Source: Strongylocentrotus droebachiensis (Eukaryota; Echinodermata; Echinoidea; Camarodonta; Strongylocentrotidae). From it: a stretch of 64,000 nucleotides of DNA. Below are positions 47,701 to 59,645 of the stretch, one piece after another. How positions within the stretch are numbered: the first letter of the stretch is position 1; each line of letters begins with the position of its first letter. The DNA lies in NCBI GenBank assembly GCA_035222895.1, contig JAVYIG010000405.1, positions 304,501 through 368,500 of the forward strand, given 5' to 3'. The position numbers and the translations under genes are program-made. The notes beneath the pieces were generated by a model that did not search any database, was not told the origin of the DNA, and was given only the letters and a program-made list of their open reading frames with translations.

Positions 47701-50524
47701 TCGGTAATGTCCTCAACATTACCAGCATACTTCTTTGTTGCTCATTGATAAGTCATCCATTCAAGTCGTGTGAGACATACAGCAGCTGCAGATAATACAG
47801 AGGGATTCTCTGGAGCTGCATATTCCGTAAATGCGACGTTTTCAAGATCGGAGGATCACCCGAAGGCATCTTGCAACCGATGGATCCACCCTTGCAGCCC
47901 ATCATCTCCATAAGCCCTTTTGGGAAAGGGAGGGATTGACTAAACAGTAGAACAATTCCATGTCCGTGATACGAGAGTTCAACATAAATCATTCCGATGA
48001 GCCACCTGTATCTTCCCCGCAAGTCTGGGGTTAACCTTAAATTCAATTTATTTGGGTTTCTTGTTGCACGACTGATTATAATTATGCTGAATATACCGTC
48101 CTCTCGTACAGAAGGTTTAGGAGACGGTAGTAAAGAACGAATCACATGTGGGTGTAGTTTAGATTTACGTAACCAGGGAAGTTTAAGGTATCTTTTATAA
48201 GCCTTTTGTCTTCTCTCAATTAAGGATCGGAAGTTCAGTCTTACCTTTTACTCGCTGGATCTTTCGTATTTAATTTGAATTTTTATGTTTAAACAAGCAG
48301 GCATGATATCAGCATAGTGTTATTAACAAATTTAGATACCTGTCTGGTTATTCAATAGCCTAATTGATGACAGGCCAGAAACTACGTTCGTTCATACATG
48401 ACTTCCCCCAAATCTATTCTGCGCCGCAACAAAGCATTTGGTATGTTTTTTTTTAATGTGTACTCTTATCATTTATATAAAAACACCTTCTGAAGATTCG
48501 GAAACAACGAAGCAGAATGTAAGTCTTTATTTTAAAGTAGCTTGTGAAAGAAACATGTGTAAACTTTCACGTAAGCACGGTTAATGCACGCCAATACCAA
48601 CATACCAATAACTAAGTATTCAAATCGTGTTGTTGTAATGCTGCCTTTGATTGAAAGGAGCTAATACAATGAGTTTTTAGGTCACTAGAAAAAGTTTATT
48701 AAAACAAACTGTATAGGCAATCAGCAAACTTTGACCCGTCCCGATTCGGTGACAGAATCGCACATCCTCTGTTGTAAAACATTCTTTCCTTGTCTTCTTC
48801 TTCTCCAGATCCCCTGATGAAAATGTCAGCTTACTCTAAGCACCTCCCGGCTGCACTTTAATTAAAAGCTGTGAAAACACTTTAGAGTTCTACGCTGGGG
48901 CGGTAGGATTGAGCCCATCGCACATAACTCATAGAAACGTCACAAAGATTTCTTCCTCCATTGTCAAATTATCCCCAGGTTGAAGGACACGCAACAAATT
49001 AAAGTAATTTACTTTTCTCCTCGTCGAAATTACTAAGGAAAAAGAAGATATCAAAGACAGTCATATTATCCAACTATTAAATAAATACAATGTTGGTGAA
49101 GACAGATGGAGAAAGAGAGAGGAGAGTGGACGTTTCAACGAAAGAGGATGATATTTTGTTTAATGAATGCAAATCAATTTTGTATAGGCTTTCAATGATT
49201 TTTATGATTTGACTACAGAGACACCTACGGATTTGGTAGTTACGGTAGGTAAACTACAATAATGTTAACTAGTTTAATGATGTACTTTCAATGACACTTT
49301 CGTCCTTCAAATTATATCATGTAGTTATTTGTTTGATATGGGAAACCTGAGATAGAATTCATTAATTTATCTTTAGCTCAACTAATCACCTTTAGCAGTG
49401 ATAAGCAGCTTCATAGAGAGCTTGTTGAGAGGCCATGTTCCTAGAACAGACCACTCTAAACAAACCTTGAGGATTCACGAGAAGAAGTACTGTTGTTAAA
49501 TCAAAAGGGAACAGTGTGACGGAGCTGCAGAATGCACAATTCCCAGACTTCAATAGACTTAAAATCGTGAAATGTCAAGACCTTTTATCGGCTGAGCTTC
49601 TCAAAGAAGTCGCACCTTTTGTTCAAATTTAAAAACAATTAACCTCATGCAAGGTGTAGAGAGTAACGTGAAAATAACTGCATTCTTATAAGAGGCATGG
49701 TGAAAATATCGGGTGCTATGAAAGCCTTTTTACAAATACACATTCAAGCAAAGGTAATAATATTGCACGCGGCAGGTACAGACTATTCCGCTTCAACAAG
49801 GTCTGATCTACAGTAGATCGTAACACATTATTTACCAACATTTTTCTACTAGGTTAGTTTAAAGCTTTTTATCAGAGCCTAAAATTAGCGATGATTACCT
49901 AACGCTCTTGTGATTTCATTTCTTGGCAATTAGCATTGCAACAGACTAACTTGGTATAATGGAAAAGGTATGTGTGTCCGTGTGCGTAGGCGGGTTTTAG
50001 CGTTAGTTGCGACGTGTCATTTTCTAATGATTACGCACGGTAGGGTGAAGGGGATAAGCCTCAAATGTTCCCAGGGGGTGGCCATTCTTCGATCATCACC
50101 CAAAGGAAACGGGGACCTCTTATGACCTCACTGACAAGAAAAACATCCTCAAGGTTCATGGCCTAACTCTAGCGTCCACCCACTTATTATTTTAGACACA
50201 TTCCCCTGTATTCGTACCCTTCCACGGTGTCTATCCTTTCCCCATGGAGTCTCTCACCCTTTTTACTCATTTATTTCTTTCCATCGAGTTCTCATCTGCT
50301 CACGACCGTGAAAATGTCTGTGGCTCTAGGCTAGGCCTGTTTGCTCATCCGCTCTCGCGCATAATCAGCTGGAATTGAGGAGGGCGTCCTGTAGGCATAA
50401 CCCGTTTGAAACAAGGAAACATACTACATTCGATAACTTTGAAGAGAAAGATAGAAACGGGAAGAGTGATTGATCGATATCGTTTTGTGTCATTTATGCA
50501 GTGACATATCGACAATACGCCTTA

Positions 50525-50532
50525 AAGTCTCT

Positions 50533-50599
<67 letters not shown>

Positions 50600-50690
50600 T
50601 CTCTTCCCCTCCTCCCTTTCTCTCTCCCCTCTCTCTCTCTCGCTCCCCTCTATCCATCACTTTCTTTCTCTCTGTCTTTCCTTCTTTCCT
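50525..50690. repeat. CT microsatellite
   Basis: A long interrupted (CT)n tract. Overlapping frames are Ser-Leu translations. Confidence 0.9.
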
Positions 50691-51666
50691 CTTTCATCCT
50701 TGGTCCTTCATATTTGTCTTAGATCCATTAAAGTGATCCTTATAAAATTGACGAATTACCTAAGCATTTATTGACATTTGGCAAATAACAAGTGACGGCT
50801 ATATATTAGCAACTGCATCTATTTTCACTATATGCTGTAAAACAGTTTTTTTTTCTAATTTTGAAATCGATTTCGAATTTGTGTTAACATTTCTCGAAGA
50901 AGAAAAAAATGTTGTTAAAACCTTCAATTTATTATTTCTTTAGTCTGGGGCGATTCTTTTTTAAGGATGTTAAGGGTATGTCAGTATATCGTGTTCGACA
51001 TACACCGGTGTTAGGCAACCTGACACATGGGCCAGTGGGTGGCAAAAATGCAATTCGATTGAAAAGGAAATATATATTCAAATTGCCATGTCCAGTATTT
51101 AATTTCCACACTTCCTCTCCCTGTACCAAGCTACGTATTGTTTTAGGCATTTAGTTTCCTCGATTGATGGGAATACTATTCAAAAACTGTACTGGAGTCA
51201 ATAACGTATCACCAACACAGTTCAAAGCGCTCCTCTTTTTACATACGAAAATCACCGTATATGCTTTTCCTGATTGGGATGTACGCGTCAATCCTCTGTA
51301 GAGCACTCCAGTTTTACTTCCATGATTATTTCCCCAATACCTGCTTCGAATCTATTTCCAAATCGCCTTAACAGGGAAGACAAGAGATAAGAAAAAGGAA
51401 ATACTTTTCGCAGCTAGCATAGACACGCGCACCAACCCCTTCCCAAGAACACACACACACACACACGTAATTAACGAAATGCGTGCCGGTCGTGCCTGCC
51501 CGCAGCTTAACCCAGCGTGCCAACTCCCCGCCGTTCGAGGCAGCAAAGTTGGTACAGTATCAAATTGTTGAGCTAATTTAATAAGGACTCAATGCCACCC
51601 CAAGGTCTTGCAATGTCAATCTAGGCCATTTGATAACACACAACGTCAAGTGTAGTGAAGAATAAT

Positions 51667-51698
51667 GCATTGCATGGCAAGATGTGACCATGCAATGC
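51667..51698. repeat. Perfect 11-bp inverted repeat
   Basis: gcattgcatgg (51667-51677) and ccatgcaatgc (51688-51698) are exact reverse complements with a 10-base spacer. No function is assigned. Confidence 0.65.
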
Positions 51699-51882
51699 GC
51701 TTTAGCTGCATCAAAGGAGGATTCTTTGTAATACTTTAAGTATTGCAGAGCTATTTTTAAACCATTGTGAACAAAATGTCACGTAGGATTTTGATCATGA
51801 TTAAGTCGTACAAAGGTATAAACCTCTAGAAACTGCGTGTAGTAAAACGTAAACATAAGTTCATATATCTTTGACAATTTGT

Positions 51883-52399
51883 TTAAAGGAGTCACACCAA
51901 GAAGCAAAAGTGTATTGAATTGATGCAAAATTCATATCATTGCAAAGGGAGAGCCTTACTGATCAAATACAACAAATTTCCTCTTCAAACTATGTTTGGG
52001 GCCCGCATAAATCAACTTTCTAAAATGTTAGTTTTGAGATCCAGATTTACTGCCTTCAGTAGTCCTTCGTATGACGTCACACCCTGGACACGGCTGTCTT
52101 GCAGCAGACTAATACACGCGCGACTCCGGTATGCGGCCGGTACCGAGCTGTTTGTCCAGGGTGTGACGTCACTATTCAGAGCTCGCTACGCTCGTGTGTT
52201 TGGCTTACATTCGGGGGCGCTTGGGGGGGGGGGGGGGGTCTAAGAAAGGTCTTGAAAAATTGCATTTTACGCCTTTCCATTATATCTATATGATTTCTCA
52301 GCAAATTGTTCGTGTTTTTCAAGAGAAAATCTTTCCATCCATATGTAATTTGTTCTAATTATCAGTTGTTAGTAAATTTTCTTTGTGTAGCTCCTTTAA
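51883..52399. mobile_element. TTAA-flanked MITE, family 3
   Basis: TTAA at 51883-51886 and 52396-52399 flank a 509-bp element. Terminal inverted repeats are aggagtcacaccaagaa on the left and aggagctacacaaagaa reversed from the right. Inside lies a 19-bp perfect inverted repeat with CRE cores and a G14-type run near 52226. No transposase is present. Confidence 0.68.
52072..52171. repeat. Perfect 19-bp inverted repeat with TGACGTCA cores
   Basis: TGACGTCACACCCTGGACA (52072-52090) is the exact reverse complement of 52153-52171, with a 62-base GC-rich spacer. TGACGTCA is the palindromic CRE (CREB/ATF) site. The pair lies within the MITE at 51883-52399, so it may be a structural arm of the element and not a host enhancer. 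Confidence 0.8.
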
Positions 52400-53950
52400 A
52401 TTAGGAGGACCGCTTTGAAAGAGTAAGGAAAGAAAACAAGGAGTATGGATTTATAATATGAGAAAGAAAGTTAGTGTAGGTTTGCATATATTATATGACT
52501 TTACATTTTTTAAACTATATTTATTGGGACGATAAAAACGGTTGAAGAATTCCAAGAAGCAGAATTAAGCATGCTAAAAAATATTTGACGAGCCAACATG
52601 TTTTAAAAAGATTTTGTGTGTGTGTGCAAAACATTGATCGATTGAAAGTTGCTTTGAACAATTCATTTATATTTTCCAAAACATGAAGAAGAAAAAAACA
52701 CATCATGAAATAAATCTTCATTTTTTGAAATAACACGAATGAAATGTTTTCGTACACTCTCTTTTACCTCAAGACAATCGTGTTTACAACCATCGTAACA
52801 TCGATATAAACGTATTGAATTCCTTGACGAATGGATTCATACCCATGAAGAGCTAGTCAGAGAAACCTAAGAAAAAGCATGTTTGGCAACATATGAAAGA
52901 AAAGAGGTGGTTGACCGGAAAAAGAAAGTCTAAGGTCAGAAAAAATTGAAGCCACGAAGAATTTTCTTTCGCTTGACGTATTGTTGCGAGTCTGGTGTCA
53001 CAGGAATAAGAATGAAGAATAGACTGTCACTTGGGAGGTGGTCGGTACATCGATCACAGAGTCGTCTTAAAGAGGAAAAAGAAGAAGAAAAAGAAGAAGA
53101 AACAAAACTTCCCCGGATCTGTAGAAGCCTCAAGAAAACATGGCTTGATGCTAATTGTATAGTGTCTCCGGTGAGTTGTAGTGATGAACCACTTTTGATT
53201 TATGTGTAGGCTAATGTTACGAAATGCATAATCATTCATACATTGTTGCTGGCAAACGGACTTGCAATCTGCGGGAAGAATTATATAATCATTTGTTTGA
53301 GCTGAAACTCTAACGGCTAATTTACAACTGTTGGATAGGAATTTAGAATCATCTAGATTAATTACTGGTGTTTATAGTCTATTGCCAAATTTAAGGTTTA
53401 TCGACAAAACGACAAATTTTATGTCACCGTAACAATATGAAGCCGGCGCTAATCTATGTTCTGAAGAGCACACAGTATTACGTTCTTCCTCACTCTTCTC
53501 TTTTCCCTGTCATTTGAATGTACTTAATCCGTGGTAATTTCCTCATGTACATGTAGTTGGGTTAGTAGGAACGCAGTGAATATATCAGTTCATTGCAACG
53601 CTGTGGGCTTCAATACCGTTTGCTCGAAAGCCGTGTCTCTGTTTCCTTATCTCGCCATATTCCTCTATACATTATCACATACATGGCTGGTTATTTTTAT
53701 AAACATATTTTTTGTTAATGTATTTTTTTTTTTTTGGGGGGGGGGGTAGGGGCTCGTCCAATATGTGTACCTTATAATTATTGTTAATTTTGATACAGCT
53801 CGAAAAAAGTGTCTGCAGCCACAAATAATGTACAAATTTATCTAGAAGCATCTATTTATGTCTTGGAATTAGCATCATTATCAACATAATCATGGTCATC
53901 ACCATCATCGTCATCATCAACAGCATCCCGTCAACATCATTATCGTCGTC

Positions 53951-53982
<32 letters not shown>

Positions 53983-56580
53983 CATCAACGCCATTGATGA
54001 AATACATGAGAAAAGCATAGATGAGGTTGCTTCACCTTAAGGTTTTTTGCAACAGTATCTTTCACAGTAAATAGCCGTTTAATATATTGGCTGCACTATG
54101 GCTCACAACCAACTGTAAACAGCGGGATAATAAGAGAGAAAAAAAATCGAGTATCTGTGTGGAAGTAATTGTACTCGCTATTTCAATAGGTTGTTGACGT
54201 CATTGCTATGGTAATCTGAACGAAATTAATTCCGGCTGACTAATTTTGAGTGTCTCATCTTCGTCAAAATCAAAGGCTGACGGATCGAGATGGTATAATC
54301 AATGAAAAGTTACGTGTGTCTCTATTACCCTACTGGTTCTAAATGCCCATCCAAATATGGCATGTGCACATTTCTACAGTTTGATGATACCTGTTTCGCC
54401 AGATCGCCAAGTACAGGTTAAACACGGGAGAGAACACACAGAATAACACCAACAAAAATGAAAAACGGTGGGAAGGGGGGATGAGAACAGATATAGAGAG
54501 TAAAGAGAAATGAGTAATATCATGAATAAGGTGAGGGGATGAAAAATATATCTTGATGGCAAATAATGTCTGCTTATCCTTCTCTGTTTTTATACTCTAG
54601 CTGAGAAACAACGGTGCATGAGAAAAGGGCAATGCAAAAAAAGGAATTTTAGAAGAATGGCATGCAAGGGCGTTGACAGGTTTCTTTTAAGAGTGCTGAA
54701 AAAAGCACATCAAAGAAAAGAAAAATCTTCATGGATAATTATTGTAGAGAAGTGCGTCATCAACCTTTCATATTTTGATAATAATAATAATAATTTCATA
54801 ATCGTATCAAAGTATAGTAATATTATTTCGTAAAAGCTCTTAACCAATACATGCCACTCAGTATTAAAGCCATTCGTATTGAAATCATCGGAGTAAATCG
54901 AGAGAATTAACAGAAAGCCTAAAAAAAGCGCGCGAAAAATAAAGTGCTTTGATTGACTGCCGGAAAGTAGACGCCGAAACTTCTGGTAATGACAGCCAAT
55001 CACACCCCGTTATTTGTTCGCGCGCGCGCGCTTGTTTGATTTCGAATTCATGTTCATTTTTCAGATTTAATTGGATGCAAGACGAAACGTCTTAGAATGT
55101 CTTTTTCCTTCAAAAAGTTAGGCAGTAGTACAGTGTTTCATTAAAAAAATGGTTTATTAAAAATGATTTTAATCCAAGACGGCATCACCCATCGCTCTGA
55201 GAAAAAAAGGTGATATATATAGAAGTTTGATTGGCATTAAGGTAATAAAAGGCAACTGTCATTATTTAGAGTTTCAGCATTTTGCCATTTTTCAAGACAG
55301 ATTCATCCTGTGTGGCACAATAAATCGGCTACTTTCTATCTTCTTTTTTTCCGGGGGGGGGGGTGCCCCAATTCTGCCGCCCATTCACATTTCTAATCAA
55401 AGGGAGATATTATGATAAAGAAAAGAGGGAATGAATCTTATGGCTCACCTTGACAGGTATTTGTGTTATTTTCCCCGAAGCATTAGGTCATGAAATACCT
55501 CTTTTCCCGTATCACTTAGCTAATGAGGACAGATGCAAAACGGATGACACTTTGGAAATCGATTCCTCCACATCTCTTATCTTGGAAAACAGCATCCGAA
55601 CAACAAAATACAAATCAAGGTGCGCAGTAACCCTTGTACAATATTTAAACATATATTCATGCGACAAGAGTGCGTCAAGAATGTTGTATTCAGGGTAATT
55701 GACAGTCGATGGTTATTTATCATTGTCACGATGTCTATAAATCTACATGACGGACGAGAGAAAAGAATGTTAGCCGAACGCAAGAACGCGAGTTACATTT
55801 TAAAGATGTCCTGTACTTTGCGCTTCATACAAAACGTCTTTGATAGACATCTACATCTTCTTCTCAACCTTTCAGTTCACCGACCTCTTATTTACGGGGT
55901 CTCGAGGCATGCATGTGAAACATTCTATCTTTTTGAATTATCCTACTTTCTAGAGGACATTGTCTGTCGACAATAACCTGAAGTGATGAATGTTTTGCCC
56001 TGTGCGTTAACAAAAAAGTCCTCTAAGCTGTCATTTAGTGTTCTATTTTTGTATTTAAAAAAAAAAGCTTAACGTCCTACTGCTAATAGTTACAATGTGT
56101 TTCTTTCGTCGTTCTTATATCCGAGCGATTTGGTTGGACGGAACTTGTTTTCATCTTTCTACATGCATTTGACAAGTTATGATTTCTTCTCACTTTCCAA
56201 CTATATTTAAAAGTTACTACAGCATTTCTACTAGCAGTAATGTGTGTTATCATTAATATTTTAACCTAACTGTTATAACCACTCTCTTGACTTCTTGTAA
56301 TCCCCCCTTTCACTATCATAATGTTAAGTGACAAACATGGAATAGCCATCCTTCTTCTTACGTCGAGATGGATGAGGTCTGGACGCTAGAGTGTGATTAT
56401 GTGGAGAAAACATGCTCTGTCACAGTCTGTAGTTTTCAAAGTGGCTGAATTTAAACAAGTGGGGGGGGGGAGACTGAAGGTGTTAAGCGAGGCAGACTAA
56501 TGGGTTGATGCAGCCCAGCGAACACTTACAAATTAGACATATTGAGCGCATCCCTCGTGTCACATTGTTCTGTTTCTCTA
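52400..56580. other. No firm gene seen
   Basis: Contains a CAT repeat, an (AAT)n run near 54780-54795, a CG-alternating run at 55019-55032 and overlapping plus-strand frames at 55450-55976 with no recognised domain. Confidence 0.5.
53870..53997. repeat. (CAT/ATC)n trinucleotide repeat
   Basis: An imperfect trinucleotide array with CGT and CAA variants. It gives no long frame and is not treated as coding. Confidence 0.88.
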
Positions 56581-56581
56581 G

Positions 56582-56685
56582 GTCTCCTATGGGGGAAGTG
56601 GTGAAGACGTTGGGATTCCAAGGATGCATACTTGGTGTTCGACGCAACTTCAAGAGCGATGAAAGAGCAACAGGGATGGTCACAG
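56582..56685 (+). CDS. Candidate exon encoding the end of a laminin-G-like domain
   Basis: A pyrimidine-rich acceptor (ttctgtttctctag) ends at 56581. The frame then reads SPMGEVVKTLGFQGCILGV and RRNFKSDERATGMVTG. The GFQGCI-x-x-V-R pattern is the usual C-terminal segment of laminin G domains (FxGCIxxVxxN), where the Cys forms a disulphide. The frame meets TAA at 56688, so either this is the last coding exon or splicing occurs at cacag/gttaaa (56685). A stronger donor, aaaaag/gtaagaa, lies at 56694/56695. No partner exon was recognised nearby. This is the best host-exon candidate in the window, but it rests on a short motif and splice consensus. Confidence 0.38.
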
Positions 56686-56706
56686 GTTAAAAAGGTAAGA
56701 AGTAAC

Positions 56707-56905
56707 AGAGAGAGAGAGAGAGAAAGAGAGAATCTTCTTTCAAACAGTGTTTAACCACTGACAATGTATATTCTCTTTCATCAAACGGAGCTAATAAACA
56801 TAAAATAGAAAGGAAAAAAATACAGAGCAAAGTGAGAGAGAGAGAGAGAGAGAGAGAGAGCAAGGGGTGTAAAGATGAGGAGAGGTGGAAAGGACATGGG
56901 AGAGA
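56707..56905. repeat. Two GA microsatellites
   Basis: (GA)n at 56707-56731 and 56832-56862, with looser GA-rich DNA between and after, just downstream of the candidate laminin-G exon. Confidence 0.85.
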
Positions 56906-57544
56906 GAGAAACGTAATAAGATGTTTATGAAATTGTTGAAAATTGCTGAAATAAAACTTTGCCTATGCGACGGCGCCTTTTTCCTTAACCTTATCGTATG
57001 CCAATAATCTCAACGGATGGATATCGTTTTACTAACATATTCTACTTCCAAAGTCGCTTAGGGGGACAGATTTGACTTGTCACTGTGGGAGTATAATCCT
57101 AAGGTCATTTCGATTAGATTTTTACTAATCATCCGCAACAAATCTCATAGTCTTTCAATATTTGTAAACACAAATTACTTTGATTTCATGATAAAATGCA
57201 AAGGTCACCTTGCCGTGAAGGTTCAAAAAAGGTCTAATCCAATATCACTTTTCGTGCGCAGCAAGAGCATTGTCTGCTCTTTTATGACGTGAGTGATCGT
57301 CATTGCATATGAAGAACCAAGACCTACACGGAAAGTTAAAAATTCCTGCACCTTAAATCGGATTGCTCTCTTGGACTTCCCAAAAGACCAACAGAACATA
57401 AGTCCGACATCACACGAAATCATTCTGATGAACCTTCAGAGAGGTGGGCGAAGCACGTTTTTTAAAACTTTTTTATGAAATGAATAAAATACATTATTAG
57501 ATATTTGGGAGGAAGGAATTAGTAAAAGGATATCATGTTCATGA

Positions 57545-57625
57545 TTGTGTTGGCGTGCGTGCGTGCGTGTGTATGCGCGGTTGGGTGTGTGTAGGTTTGC
57601 GTGGGTGTGTGTGTCCACGTTTGGA
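57545..57625. repeat. GT-rich microsatellite
   Basis: GTGC and GTGT repeats, alternating purine-pyrimidine. The minus-strand His-Thr-rich frame is an artefact. Confidence 0.8.
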
Positions 57626-58988
57626 TAGTGTGTAGGAGTGAGAAAGAGAAATAATGCTTAGTTCAATTGTAGGTCGGATGGGGAAGTCCAAGTTTTTGTT
57701 AAAGGGGGTTTGGAGATGGCATGCATGGTATGACTAATCCTAGCACAAACCGACCCTAATGTAAATCAATGATCAATCTATGTCAAATGTTCTCCATCGA
57801 CTAATCTAATTATAACGGCAATACGATACAATCCATTCTAATATATCTACAATACCCTTCTTATCCGTCAAACCTAAGTGGGCTCTAAACTGGAATGAGT
57901 TTGATTGATTGGTTATCAACCTCATATTGATTAGAAGTCTTGCATACAAGTCATGTTAATGTATTACGTCCGGTAGCAATTTTGATGATCGTATTGATTA
58001 TTATTATATATGCTTCAGCAAGGCACTCTCTCCCCTCTTCTCTCATTTACAATCTACTGTTAAAGGGGCATCTTTAAACAAAATATCAGTAATTTATCTG
58101 TAATACAAGCATGCTTAGCGTGTCCGTTGATATTTTGTGTACATTGTGTATCACGTATTCCATTATGAATAATATGAAGTGTTATCACTGCATTGTTAAT
58201 GATAAAACATGATATGGGCTTTTTCTCTTGTCTGCTTTTATATACTTTTTTTGGGTAATATCTATACAATTGTATCTTCTGTTAATCCTTTGTTAAAAAT
58301 AATGATTGTTAATAAACTGATATTGTAACAAACTACATGACTGTGATTTGATGTTATGGGTAAAATCCTCAATTCCTACTCTTCGCTAAGATTCATGCAA
58401 TTCAAAATGCAGTGTATTGCTTTTGGAAGCAACGAATGTATTTGTCATCGGAGAGACCTTTGGATAAACTTCGACGAAAAAACGTCTTCTATAGCGGCAC
58501 ACAAAGGCTCGATTGATAAATTAACTGAATTGCTCATGAACTTCTTAGGTATTATTTACGTTTCCAGGTAATATGACTCCAAAAGATATTAAATCCTCTG
58601 CTGATAATGAAAACCCAGGCTCATTTTGTAGTCCTTGAAATCCTCTTACATACAAGTCAAGTGGTCTTATCTACGATGAAAAAGGGTATGGGTCGGATTT
58701 CGCCCAGTAAGCAATGTCAGAGAATTCAACGGAGATATTGGAAAATAAATCCGTGATTCTAGGATATCCGATCTACCATGCCCAAGGAAAATGATAGTTA
58801 TCTTGGGATAACTGATTATGTGAAAATTATTCCTGATAATTACCTCTGGCAACTCATCAATTAAATTCGGTCCACTTCCCCAACCCCACCCCTTGGTGTC
58901 TTTCTTCAAATGGGGTATTTTGTTATAGGGGTAGTTGTTCTGGGTGAATTTGTGCAACATTTTAATTTGAGAAACATTGGATTTAGCA

Positions 58989-59010
58989 ACCCCCCCCCCC
59001 CCCCCCCCAC
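58989..59010. repeat. Homopolymer C run
   Basis: Nineteen consecutive C (58990-59008). It is the longest of many G/C runs in the window; others lie at 360-371, 3846-3857, 17048-17061, 52226-52239, 53737-53747, 55342-55351 and 56461-56470. Confidence 0.85.
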
Positions 59011-59554
59011 CCCCAACCCCAAACCAAAATAAAAAACGGAAAAAAAAAGTCGAAAGGCATCATCATTTGTAGATTCTATCTTGTAAAACATTGAATGTTG
59101 ACATCGAGAGCCGTGGGCGCTTCCACGAAGAACTAAAACAAAAAGGGGAGAAAAACAATTTTGAATGGGTATAGGCAACGTACTCTGAGGGATAAAGTAC
59201 AGGTCTTCTCTCTGCTCATCCGACAAATATTGAGACATCCGTTGCTCAGGGCCCCGTGGAAGATATTTGTCTGTTTGCCCTCATCCTCGCCAACTCCCAC
59301 GGCAGCGCCGCTCACTGCAATTCCATGTTCCCCCCGGTGTACGTCAGGCCGACAATCTTTTAAGTGCACCGAATAGATGAAAGATAAAGGACGGGGTGGT
59401 TGGAAAGAGATAGAAGAAGTGAAAACCGTCTTCCTTTGAGTAGTGTGGAGCATATCTGGTGTTCTTCACTGCTCTTCATTTAAGATATCCGAATGGAGGG
59501 GGTGGGTGAACATTTTGGTTTAACAGTGAACATTAAAATGTTCAAATCGTACAG

Positions 59555-59645
59555 TGTGTGAGAGAGAGAGAGAGAGGTGGAAAGTGTGTGCGCTCGTCTG
59601 TGTGTGTGTGTGTAAGCGTGTGCGTGAGGGGGTGTGTAGAGTGGA
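59555..59645. repeat. GA then GT microsatellite
   Basis: (GA)n at 59558-59576 is followed by GTGTGT and GTGCGT repeats to about 59640. Confidence 0.8.

Larger units (their letters stand above)
39911..51882. other. No gene seen apart from repeats listed
   Basis: AT-rich. Minus-strand frames at 45627-45899, 45927-46211 and 47753-48145 are the longest non-repetitive ones (90-130 codons) and match no family I know. No exon chain with consistent splice sites could be built. Confidence 0.45.

Noticed and set aside
53870..53997. His/Asp-rich coding repeat
   Set aside because: It is a trinucleotide microsatellite without a long open frame or exon borders.
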